Assembly: GCA_028287225.1 (NCBI GenBank)
Contig: JAQBPZ010000118.1
Location: 1-21,524, forward strand
DNA length: 21,524 bases
Source of the DNA: Gemmatimonadota bacterium
GTDB taxonomy: Bacteria; Gemmatimonadota; Gemmatimonadetes; Gemmatimonadales; Gemmatimonadaceae
Direction: 5' to 3'
Shown here: positions 1 to 7,343 of the stretch, piece after piece
Layout of the letters: each line of letters begins with the position of its first letter
Position numbering within the stretch: position 1 is the stretch's first letter
Notes under the pieces: generated by a model
Databases searched by the model: none
What the model was told of the DNA's origin: nothing
Seen by the model: the letters and a program-made list of their open reading frames with translations, nothing else
Program-made: the position numbers and the translations under genes

Positions 1-117
1 GCACGGCCGGCCGGCGACCGCCCCGCGCGCCCGTATGGCGCCGCGCCGCGGGGCGACCGCCCCGACCGCCCCGCACGGCCGTTCAATTCCGCCGACCGGC
101 CGGCGCGGCCGTTCAAT
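1..117. repeat. GC-rich short direct repeats at the left edge
   Basis: A 13-base unit GGCGACCGCCCCG occurs at 13-25 and 52-64, with a shorter copy of its end (GACCGCCCCG) at 64-73. A 12-base unit CGGCCGTTCAAT occurs at 76-87 and again at 106-117, exactly 30 bases apart. The repeats lie upstream of tdk and continue off the window edge, so their full extent is not visible. No gene could be supported in 1-188. The stretch may be low-complexity intergenic DNA or part of a longer repeat array. Confidence 0.5.
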
Positions 118-188
118 GGGCCCCCGCGGAAGTTCGACCGCGGTGAAGGCGGCCCGCCGCGTCCTCCCCGTCCGCGCCGCGACGACGC

Positions 189-815
189 ATGATCGGTGAC
201 ATGTACCCCGCAGGCGCGGGGGGATGGATCGAGGTGGTGTGCGGCGTGATGTTCAGCGGCAAGAGCGAGGAGCTCATTCGCCGCGTGCGTCGCGCCCTCA
301 TCGCCCGCCGGCGCGTGCAGGTGTTCAAGTCGCACCTCGATGAGCGGTATGCGGGCCTTTACCACGTCTCGAGCCACGACGGGCGCACCGTGGAGGCCGT
401 GCCGGTGGACGGCCCGGAGCAGATCGTGCGCCTCCTGGAAAAGGACACCCAGGTCGTGGCGATCGACGAGGCGCAGTTCCTTCCCCCGTCCATCGTGGAG
501 CTCGCGACGGCGCTCGCCGCGAGCGGCCGCCGCGTGATCCTGGCCGGCACCGATACCGACTTTCGCGGGGAGCCCTTCGGCGCCATGCCGCAGTTGCTCG
601 CCGTGGCCGAACAGGTGGACAAGCTGCACGCGATCTGCGTGGTGTGCGGCAACCCGGCGAGCCGCAACCAGCGGCTCATCGAGGGCAAGCCGGCCCGCTA
701 CGACTCCCCCACGATCATGGTGGGCAGCAACGAGAGCTACGAGGCGCGCTGCCGGAGCTGTCACTCGGTGCCGCGCGCCGATGAGGATCAGGTGGCGCTG
801 CGGCTGATGGTGTAG
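189..815 (+). CDS. tdk: Thymidine kinase (type II)
   Basis: ATP-dependent phosphorylation of thymidine to dTMP in the cytoplasmic pyrimidine salvage pathway. The 208-residue protein has the Walker A loop GVMFSGKSEE (about residues 19-28) and the DEAQF motif with D93 and the expected catalytic E94. It also has a lasso/zinc domain with two cysteine pairs, CVVC (150/153) and CRSC (188/191). Length and motif order are typical of bacterial type II TK. The start is uncertain: an in-frame ATG at 201 (residue 5) is equally plausible and neither has a clear Shine-Dalgarno. The gene stands alone and is followed by a strong hairpin at 844-885. The family assignment is firm. Confidence 0.95.
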   Translation: MIGDMYPAGAGGWIEVVCGVMFSGKSEELIRRVRRALIARRRVQVFKSHLDERYAGLYHVSSHDGRTVEAVPVDGPEQIVRLLEKDTQVVAIDEAQFLPPSIVELATALAASGRRVILAGTDTDFRGEPFGAMPQLLAVAEQVDKLHAICVVCGNPASRNQRLIEGKPARYDSPTIMVGSNESYEARCRSCHSVPRADEDQVALRLMV

Positions 816-843
816 CTCCCCGTGCACGTTGGCACGCACATCA

Positions 844-885
844 CGAGAGCGCCTGCTCGACCCACGGGTCGGGCAGGCGCTCTCG
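844..885. terminator. Perfect long hairpin downstream of tdk (terminator-like)
   Basis: The arms are CGAGAGCGCCTGC / GCAGGCGCTCTCG, continued inward by one T·G wobble and CGACCC / GGGTCG. This gives a stem of about 20 bp with a two-base AC turn. It begins 28 bases after the tdk stop. No T-run follows on the plus strand, so it is not a textbook intrinsic terminator. Position and stability still fit transcript ending or mRNA 3'-end protection. Its arm pattern GCGCCTGnnnGACC is shared with the hairpin after gcvH. Confidence 0.7.
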
Positions 886-1296
886 CTCATGGTGACATGG
901 ATCCCGACTGCCGGCAGACTCCGTACGAGACGATGTTGCCCATACAGGCGTTGGGAAACACCGAGTACGACGCGAGACCGGACGCAGCTCGTGCGAGGTT
1001 GCATGAGTTGCACGAAGGTCCTGGCGCCTTTCACGGTGGCGTCGGGTCGGCTCCCGCAGTGGTGTCGTGTTCTGTCGTGAGCCGCTGCGCCTGGCCAGGA
1101 TGCCGTGAAACAGTTTGTTTGTGGCTCCTCGATGACCGTGTCGCAGACACGCCCGGCCCGTCCGACACGGATCGGTAGCATCCGACGGCTCGCTCGCCGT
1201 GTCGTGATGGCGAGGCCGCGCGACGTAACGCCGGACGGTTCCGCGCGTCTCTCGGACGTCCCCACGCGTCGCTGGTGTCTCCGTTGAGGTCGATGG
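886..1296. other. Intergenic stretch without a supported gene; repeated CCGTGTCG octamers
   Basis: No reading frame here has convincing coding character, conserved motifs or a start with a ribosome site. Visible structure: CCGTGTCG at 1136-1143, its inverse CGACACGG at 1163-1170, and CCGTGTCG again at 1197-1204. There is also a small hairpin CGTGTC-gca-GACACG at 1137-1151. These lie 90-160 bases upstream of the AraC-type regulator and could be binding sites or a leader structure. The stretch ends with GAGG seven bases before the regulator's ATG. Confidence 0.4.
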
Positions 1297-2169
1297 ATGG
1301 GTATCATCGCCACACTGCTCCCCCTTCCGCTGCAGGTCCAGCGGCTCCGCACCGCCCTGCGCGACCGCCACGACCTGCGGGAGTGCACGGACTGGGACGG
1401 GCTCGCCGCGCTCTGCGACGCGGAGGCGGTCCGCATCGCGGTCGTCGACCTCTACGAGAACGGTCGCGCGAACTTCGAGGGAGTCCGTCGGCTCAAGCAG
1501 CGCTTCCCACGCCTCACCCTCGTGGCATACCTGGCGATGACGCTGGACCGGGGCCACGACCTGTTCGATGCGGGCCGCGCGGGTGTCGACGGACTCGTGC
1601 TGATCGGGGAGGACGACGCGCCCCGCGCCCTGCTGGCGCTCATCGAGCAGTCGGAGTCGAAGAGCCTGGCCGGCATGGTCCGGCGCTCGCTCGACGGCAT
1701 CGACCCGGCGGTCTCCGACGCGGTCCTGCTGGCCATCAGCCGCGCGCACGAGCGCCTCTCCCCGGCCGATCTCGGCCGTCTGCTCGCGCTGCCTCGGCGT
1801 GCGGTGCTCCAGCGGCTGGCCGCCGCGGGCTTTCCGCCGCCGCAGCGGCTGCTCACCTGGGGACGGCTCATCCTCGCCGCGCATCTGCTGGAAGACCGGC
1901 ATCGCAGCGCCGACCGCGTGGCGCTCACCCTCGACTTCCCCTCGGGGAGCGCCTTCCGCAACACCTGCCAGCGCTACCTCGGCGCCACCCCGGGAGAGAT
2001 CCGGTCCGGCGGCGGTGCGGCGTTCGTCCTGCGGACGCTGCTCGCCCAGGTGCAGCCCCGCGACCCCGATGCCGAGGTGGAGGAGGATCCGGCCGAGGAG
2101 GAGGTGCCCGCGGTGACCACGGGCAACGAGCTTCCCTCGACGCTCGAGACCTGCACCAACGACGCGTGA
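1297..2169 (+). CDS. AraC-type regulator with degenerate receiver-like N-terminus (R1)
   Basis: A 290-residue protein likely to be a transcription factor. Residues about 1-115 resemble a response-regulator receiver: an Asp sits at the phospho-acceptor position (VVDLY), and AGVDGLV matches the region before the usual conserved Lys. The N-terminal acidic pair and that Lys are missing, and the Thr/Ser position appears to be Ala. The C-terminal half is an AraC-like double helix-turn-helix, with RLLTWGRLILAAHLLED followed by SADRVALTLDFPSGSAFRNT and TPGEIR. An acidic tail (EVEEDPAEEEVP) follows. GAGG lies seven bases before the ATG. It is clearly paralogous to the gene at 13048-13875. It converges on the pilin operon, and only four bases separate its stop from that of the last pilin gene. 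Control of the pilin operon is inferred from context. Confidence 0.8.
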   Translation: MGIIATLLPLPLQVQRLRTALRDRHDLRECTDWDGLAALCDAEAVRIAVVDLYENGRANFEGVRRLKQRFPRLTLVAYLAMTLDRGHDLFDAGRAGVDGLVLIGEDDAPRALLALIEQSESKSLAGMVRRSLDGIDPAVSDAVLLAISRAHERLSPADLGRLLALPRRAVLQRLAAAGFPPPQRLLTWGRLILAAHLLEDRHRSADRVALTLDFPSGSAFRNTCQRYLGATPGEIRSGGGAAFVLRTLLAQVQPRDPDAEVEEDPAEEEVPAVTTGNELPSTLETCTNDA

Positions 2170-2173
2170 GCCG

Positions 2174-4243
2174 CTACGGCGTGTTCGGGATCAGCGTACG
2201 GAAGTAGGTCCCGGGGTTGAAGCCGACGGGGTCGAGCTCGAGATAGCGGTTGTCGATGAAGCGCCCCGTCGTGGGGAAGTACGGCGGCGGGTTGCGCACG
2301 GCGCAGCGATCGTAGGTGTACACCTTCGTGAAGCCGGTGCGGAGGTCCGACCCGACCGCCCCACGCGCGACCTGGATCAGGCCCCCGGACAGGTCGAGGC
2401 AGCCGCGTCCTCCGTTCACCCCGTTGCACACGAGGCCGGCCCGCGGGCCGTTCCACCAGTTCTCCACGCGGAACGACGTCCCCAGGGACATCGAGACGGC
2501 ATGGATGAAGACGCCGGGGCTGTCGTCCATGCTCCTGAAGCCGAAGTTCGAGGCCGCCGTGGGTTCCAGCGGCACCGGCGTGTTGAGGGCGTTGTCGGCC
2601 ACGACGACGTCCATTCCGGAGATGAGCCCGAGGATGTCGTGGCAGACACCGAGGACGGGATCGTTCGCGTAGCGGATGTCGTCCAGGATGACGATGCTGC
2701 CCGGGGTATACAGCGTCACGAGCCCGTTGACCACGCCGCTGATCCCGATGTTCGCGTCGGCGTAGATCACCCCCTTGCCGTTCGGGTTCCAGGCATGGCC
2801 GATGGCGTAGAGGTAGCGACCGTCGGCGGGTCGCCGGTTGAGCACGGCCTGCGGCAGCGGGACGGCCGGCGCGATCCACCTCCCGTAGCGCCCCACCGGC
2901 GTGAAGGTCGATTCGTCGCCGCCGATCTGCACCTGTGCCGCGCCATACGGCGGCAGGGGATTCCCCTTCGCATCGCCCCGGTCGATGGCGACGAGGTGCG
3001 GATCGCCGGCGAGGTAGCAGCGCGCCCCTGGCCGCGAGAGGATGGAATCGAGTCCTCCGGCGAGCGACCCGAAGCTCACCTCCGCGTTCACGTAGGCGGG
3101 GCGGTTCTTGTACTGGGGCGGGACCAGCTGGTTTCGCGAGATCAGCGCCTGGTTGATCTGGTTGCTGAACCATGCCTGCGAATGCACGCTCGCCGGATAG
3201 AACCGCTGCTCCACCGTGCCGTTCGGCATCGGCATCCAGTGGAAGTCCCCGCAGAACTCCACGGCGCTCGCCGTTGGGATCCCCACGGGGTACCCGTCGC
3301 CGTCCCGGTTGCCCACCCAGTCGCCGCGCACGGCCCGCTCGGTGCCGACGTTCCCCTGGTACAGGCGATAGAACCCTTCATCGACGCCGGTGGAGTCGCC
3401 ACTGTTGTCCATGTCGAAGGCGACGAACTCGATCCGGTCGAGCACCTGTGTCTCGGTGGCACTGGGTCCGTCCCTCGCATCCACCGTGAGCCCGCCGAGC
3501 GCCGCGTAGCTGGAGAGCACGGAGAGCGCGTCCGTTGCGGGCAGCGTGATCCGCTTCTGGTTCACCTTCGGGGCCACGCGGAAGGTGCCGAACTGCTGTC
3601 CGTCGATGCCCATGGCGGTCCCGACGTCGCTGTTGAACGTCGCGCCGCCGGAGCCGATGCTGATCTGGTCGTTCGACCAGACCGGTCCCCAGAGCTGGTC
3701 GCCGTTGTTGAAGAAGATCGTCCGGCCGCTGTTCGACTCGCGATCCGACCAGTACGCGTACTTCGCGAAGCTTTCCTGGGTCAGCTCGAGGCGACGGACG
3801 AAGCTGGCCCGCTTCGCGGTATCCACCGCCTGCGCGATGATGCTGGCGAAGCGCCCGTTCTGCCCGCTCGACGAGCCGGTGAGGCCGATGTAGACGTTGA
3901 CCACCACGTCGGGCACCGGGGCGTTGTCCGCGCCGAGCAGCCGTTCGTTCGTCATGATCTGCCGGTAGTCGACGCCGGGCGGCAGCACGAGCAGGCCAGG
4001 GCTCTTGGTGATGCGCGTGCGGCCGATGGCCAGCGCGACCTCCGCGGCGTAGCGCAGATCACGCTCGCGGTCGTAGGACTTGGCGTAGAGCGTGGTGCCG
4101 GACGACATGAAGATCGACGACACCGCCAGCGCCGCCATGGCGATCACGAACACCATCACGAACACGAGCGCGACCCCGCGACGCGCGCGGCGCGGTGGCT
4201 GGCCCCCGGGCGTGCGCGGCTGACGATGGCTGACGGCGAACAT
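2174..4243 (-). CDS. GspK/PilX-like large minor pilin, operon 1 (K1)
   Basis: 689 residues. A basic leader (RRARRG) precedes a hydrophobic helix, VALVFVMVFVIAMAALA. The usual Glu at +5 is absent, as is known for GspK of type II secretion. Next comes a Ca2+-loop-like segment DxDxSGDSTGxDE (D277-E289). The C-terminal half contains GVIYADANIGISG, then GSIVILDDIRY and LGLISGMDVVVAD, which resembles the beta-rich DUF4900-type domain of surface proteins (recognised by eye). It is far longer than typical PilX (about 200 residues). It is the last gene of the operon, starts seven bases after J1 ends, and has AGGGG just before the ATG. Predicted role: tip subunit of a pilus or pseudopilus. It is paralogous to 8569-10644 along its length. 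Confidence 0.8.
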   Translation of the reverse strand: MFAVSHRQPRTPGGQPPRRARRGVALVFVMVFVIAMAALAVSSIFMSSGTTLYAKSYDRERDLRYAAEVALAIGRTRITKSPGLLVLPPGVDYRQIMTNERLLGADNAPVPDVVVNVYIGLTGSSSGQNGRFASIIAQAVDTAKRASFVRRLELTQESFAKYAYWSDRESNSGRTIFFNNGDQLWGPVWSNDQISIGSGGATFNSDVGTAMGIDGQQFGTFRVAPKVNQKRITLPATDALSVLSSYAALGGLTVDARDGPSATETQVLDRIEFVAFDMDNSGDSTGVDEGFYRLYQGNVGTERAVRGDWVGNRDGDGYPVGIPTASAVEFCGDFHWMPMPNGTVEQRFYPASVHSQAWFSNQINQALISRNQLVPPQYKNRPAYVNAEVSFGSLAGGLDSILSRPGARCYLAGDPHLVAIDRGDAKGNPLPPYGAAQVQIGGDESTFTPVGRYGRWIAPAVPLPQAVLNRRPADGRYLYAIGHAWNPNGKGVIYADANIGISGVVNGLVTLYTPGSIVILDDIRYANDPVLGVCHDILGLISGMDVVVADNALNTPVPLEPTAASNFGFRSMDDSPGVFIHAVSMSLGTSFRVENWWNGPRAGLVCNGVNGGRGCLDLSGGLIQVARGAVGSDLRTGFTKVYTYDRCAVRNPPPYFPTTGRFIDNRYLELDPVGFNPGTYFRTLIPNTP

Positions 4244-4250
4244 GGCACCC

Positions 4251-5426
4251 CTATGGGTTGGCGATCCTGATCGGGCCGGACATGCTGATGTCCGACATCT
4301 TCGGCGTGCAGTCCTGGGCCGCGATTCCGTACTGATACGTCACGCCCGGCTGCGCAGTGACGTCCGCGTAGGTGTAACCCGTTCCGGCGGCGGAGGCCGG
4401 GATGCTGGCGATGGGATCGCCGGCCTGCGCGGCCGATGCGAGCCGCCGGAAGATGGCATACCGCTCGATGTCCCTCTCGCCGCCGCCGTCGTCCGCCGAG
4501 CGGCTCCAGCTCACGATCACGACGTGCTGGCCAGGCGCGGGGCTGAGCTGGGTGACTGATGGGGGAGCCACCGCGTTCGGCCTGGGCCCGCAGGCGCTGA
4601 GCTGGAGGAGCCCGGCATTCATGAGGCGAACCCTGGCCTCCACCACCCGGTACCGCATGGAATCCTGCTTCGCCAGCGGGTCCACCGTGAGCGCCATGAA
4701 GTGGATCCGGACCATCCGCACCTGGTCGGTGATCGCCGACGGGCCGATGTCCTCGGGAGACTGGTGGAGCGGGACGTGATACAGGGGAAACAGGGTCGGC
4801 GATACCGGCACCAGGGCCCCGAGGTCGTTCTGGGTATAGTAGGTGAAGAACGGGACGGGATCGGCCGGACTGCGCACGATGTTCCGCGCGACGAGCGTCG
4901 GGGCGGTGGCGTTCACCCGGCGCCAGAGCGCGTACGTATTGGCGGTCGACGCCGTGGCGTCCTTCGCCAGGTAGTAGCTGATCGTCTCGGCGCCGCTCTG
5001 GACGTTCTTCGCCGCGTAGTAGGTGGACTCGGGGTAGAGCTTCGGCGGAGCGCTGGTGGGCAGGGGCAGCTTCTCGCCCGGGAGCATGACGCGCGAGGCC
5101 GCCGTGTCCGCGTCGGCCGACCGGTACACGGACCGCACGTCCTGCGGGTCCGGCGAGGTCATGTTCGCGTTGAAGGTGATCGCGTTGGCGTCGAGCTGCA
5201 CGATCATCGGCTGCTCGTCGGCGACACCCGCGCCGGCTTCCCGCAGTTCGCGCTCGATCTCCGCGGCCGCGAAGCGCGCGTTCTGGATCGCGTCCATGCG
5301 CCGGCTCGCGACCGCGACCGCGTTGGACTGCCGGCGCAGGAACTGGACGGCCGCCCCCATGATCACGAGGAGGATCGTGACCGAGAGCATCATCTCGATG
5401 AGCGTGAAGCCGTGGCGACGGCGCAT
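4251..5426 (-). CDS. GspJ/PilW-like prepilin with C-terminal FN3-like domain, operon 1 (J1)
   Basis: 391 residues. The class III prepilin signal is MRRRHG|FTLIEMM, with Gly at -1, Phe at +1 and Glu at +5, followed by a hydrophobic helix; cleavage by a PilD/GspO-type peptidase is expected. The central part resembles PilW/GspJ (QNARFAAAEIERELREAGAG). From about residue 288 the chain resembles a fibronectin type III fold: PPSVTQLSP, VVIVSWSRSADD, DIERYAIFRR, GYTYADVTAQPGVTYQYGIAAQD. An extra FN3-like domain is not standard for PilW and could mediate adhesion or subunit packing. The start lies two bases after the I1 stop, so translation is probably coupled. The paralogue at 10654-11829 has the same length. 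Confidence 0.83.
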   Translation of the reverse strand: MRRRHGFTLIEMMLSVTILLVIMGAAVQFLRRQSNAVAVASRRMDAIQNARFAAAEIERELREAGAGVADEQPMIVQLDANAITFNANMTSPDPQDVRSVYRSADADTAASRVMLPGEKLPLPTSAPPKLYPESTYYAAKNVQSGAETISYYLAKDATASTANTYALWRRVNATAPTLVARNIVRSPADPVPFFTYYTQNDLGALVPVSPTLFPLYHVPLHQSPEDIGPSAITDQVRMVRIHFMALTVDPLAKQDSMRYRVVEARVRLMNAGLLQLSACGPRPNAVAPPSVTQLSPAPGQHVVIVSWSRSADDGGGERDIERYAIFRRLASAAQAGDPIASIPASAAGTGYTYADVTAQPGVTYQYGIAAQDCTPKMSDISMSGPIRIANP

Positions 5427-5428
5427 GA

Positions 5429-5815
5429 TCAGAACGCGGCGATCGCGGTGGTCTTGGTCACGACCTTCCGCATGACGGCGTGGCTGACTGTCACCGTCAC
5501 GAGCCGGTAGTCCTCCACGTCCTCCGGCTTCACGCCACCGATGCGGCGCACGGTCGTGGTCCGGTAGAAGACGGTGTTGTCCGCCGCGACGGGCTCGTTC
5601 GCGGCCTGCATCGCGTCGATCGCGTCGTACGACGTCTGCGCGCGCGCGTCATCCAGGCGCGTCGCCGCGATGTCGTTGGCGCTGATCACCAGGTGCGCCT
5701 GCGCGTTGGCCTGCGCGAACTTCGCCGAGAAGCCACCGAGCACGAGGATCACCCCGGTGAGGATGAACGTGGCCACGATGACCTCCACGAGGGTCATGCC
5801 GCGTCGCGCGGTCAT
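5429..5815 (-). CDS. GspI/PilV-like minor prepilin, operon 1 (I1)
   Basis: 128 residues. The prepilin signal MTARRG|MTLVEVIVATF has Glu at +5 and leads into a long hydrophobic helix. The short C-terminal part is beta-rich (YRLVTVTVSHAVMRKVVTKTTAIAAF). The ATG overlaps the H1 stop as ATGA and is preceded by GGGAGG with seven-base spacing, which fixes the start although the frame stays open far upstream. In the H-I-J-K order it occupies the I position, the core of the minor-pilin priming complex in type II secretion. Its C-terminus closely matches the paralogue at 11832-12257 (STAIAAF ending in both). Confidence 0.85.
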   Translation of the reverse strand: MTARRGMTLVEVIVATFILTGVILVLGGFSAKFAQANAQAHLVISANDIAATRLDDARAQTSYDAIDAMQAANEPVAADNTVFYRTTTVRRIGGVKPEDVEDYRLVTVTVSHAVMRKVVTKTTAIAAF

Positions 5816-6405
5816 CGCACGACCTCCCACCGGGCCGTCGGCCCCGTTCCGGCGAGGCGATACGTGTCGGTGCGCCCCGTGGAGCGCACGAGCGTGACGA
5901 CCCGGAACTGCGGGCTGCGGCGCGCGGTGTTGGCCACGTAGATCTCCGCGTTGCTGCTCGACGAGCCGTCGCGGTGGAAGGTGAGGCTGGGCCAGCCGTT
6001 CACGCGCTTGAGCAGAGCACCGACGATCGGCGTCTTCAGGGTGACCGTGTTCAGGCCCTTCGGCGGGATCGTGAACAGGTTGCCCTCGCTCTCGCCGAGC
6101 GGGTGCCACGTGATGAAGCGTACTTCGTCGCCGCCGATCGCACCGTCGTTGTTCATGTCGGGGGCGATGCGCATGCGGTTCTGGACCGTGTCGAAGCTGA
6201 CGATCACGTCGTACTGGCGCGTGAGCGCGATGCGCTGCGCGGACTGGAGACCGGTGCGGACCTTGAGCGCCACCGCGTCCACCCGGTACCCGGTGAGGTT
6301 CAGCTTGGGCAGCGCGAGCCCCGCGACGACGCCGGTGATGACCAGCACGATCACCAGCTCGAGGAGGCTGAAGCCTCGCCGAGTCCGTCCCACAGCCTGC
6401 GGCAT
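5812..6405 (-). CDS. GspH/FimT-like prepilin with EF-hand-type loop, operon 1 (H1)
   Basis: 197 residues. The signal MPQAVGRTRRG|FSLLELVIV has Glu at +5, followed by VITGVVAGLALPKL. The ectodomain matches GspH/FimT, with LTRQYDVIVSFDTVQNRMRI and near the end LTFHRDGSSSSNAEIYVANT. Residues 83-94 (DMNNDGAIGGDE) fit the 12-position canonical EF-hand loop D-x-N-x-D-G-x-I-x-x-x-E. An in-frame ATG at 6444 would give a 24-residue leader. I prefer 6405 because it gives the usual short leader and the same 197-residue length as the paralogue H2. Neither start has a strong ribosome site. It is the first gene of operon 1. Confidence 0.85.
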   Translation of the reverse strand: MPQAVGRTRRGFSLLELVIVLVITGVVAGLALPKLNLTGYRVDAVALKVRTGLQSAQRIALTRQYDVIVSFDTVQNRMRIAPDMNNDGAIGGDEVRFITWHPLGESEGNLFTIPPKGLNTVTLKTPIVGALLKRVNGWPSLTFHRDGSSSSNAEIYVANTARRSPQFRVVTLVRSTGRTDTYRLAGTGPTARWEVVR

Positions 6406-6418
6406 CGAGACATCCACT

Positions 6419-6432
6419 GTGACGTTGGTCAC
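6419..6432. promoter_or_regulatory. Inverted repeat GTGAC-GTTG-GTCAC at the head of pilin operon 1
   Basis: A perfect 5-bp inverted repeat with a four-base spacer, 14-27 bases upstream of the preferred H1 start. The same GTCAC/GTGAC half-site occurs several times upstream of operon 2. It may be an operator for the paired AraC-type regulators. This is inference from shared sequence only; if H1 starts at 6444 the repeat would be coding. Confidence 0.35.
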
Positions 6433-6581
6433 GAAATACGGCATCTACCGTGCCCAGCCGTTTACAGCGGCGCGGAAACCGACACCGCCATGAACGCCGC
6501 ATCCGCGGCTGGGCACGACCCCCAGCACAACTCCTTGAGCCGGCACATCTTGCGAGCTCGCTCGGCGCCGGCGGCTACGCC

Positions 6582-7221
<640 letters not shown>

Positions 7222-7226
<5 letters not shown>

Positions 7227-7237
7227 AAATGCATGTT
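7222..7237. promoter_or_regulatory. Inverted repeat over the folE start (AACAT-N6-ATGTT)
   Basis: AACATAAATGCATGTT overlaps the upstream folE start codon and is unusually AT-rich for this DNA. It could be an operator or simply the melted promoter/leader region of folE. No matching -35/-10 pair of good quality was found for folE. Confidence 0.25.
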
Positions 7238-7288
7238 TGCGCGCGGTGAAAGAGGCAATCTCGCGGGCGACGGTGACGCCGCGCGCGC

Positions 7289-7317
7289 TTGCCCGTCCCC
7301 CGTGCGGCGCCTACCTT
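7289..7317 (+). promoter_or_regulatory. Putative promoter of coaE
   Basis: TTGCCC at 7289-7294 and TACCTT at 7312-7317 are separated by 17 bases, a sigma-70-like arrangement. The expected transcription start is about 20 bases before the coaE ATG. Each box matches the consensus at four of six positions. Confidence 0.45.
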
Positions 7318-7343
7318 GGCGCACTCACCTCGCACACCAGCAC

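Noticed and set aside
822..1178. A 118-codon plus-strand frame in the tdk-R1 gap
   Set aside because: It contains the whole terminator-like hairpin near its start, lacks a ribosome site and matches no family.
841..1902. A 353-codon minus-strand frame spanning the gap after tdk and part of R1
   Set aside because: It runs through the perfect hairpin and opposite R1, has Arg/Glu/Gln-rich composition and no domain.
2501..4270. A 589-codon open frame on the plus strand
   Set aside because: Antisense shadow of K1, with no domain or plausible start region.
6496..6509. GCCGC-ATCC-GCGGC hairpin between folE and pilin operon 1 as a folE terminator
   Set aside because: Only five pairs and no U-tract; chance occurrence is likely in DNA this rich in G and C.
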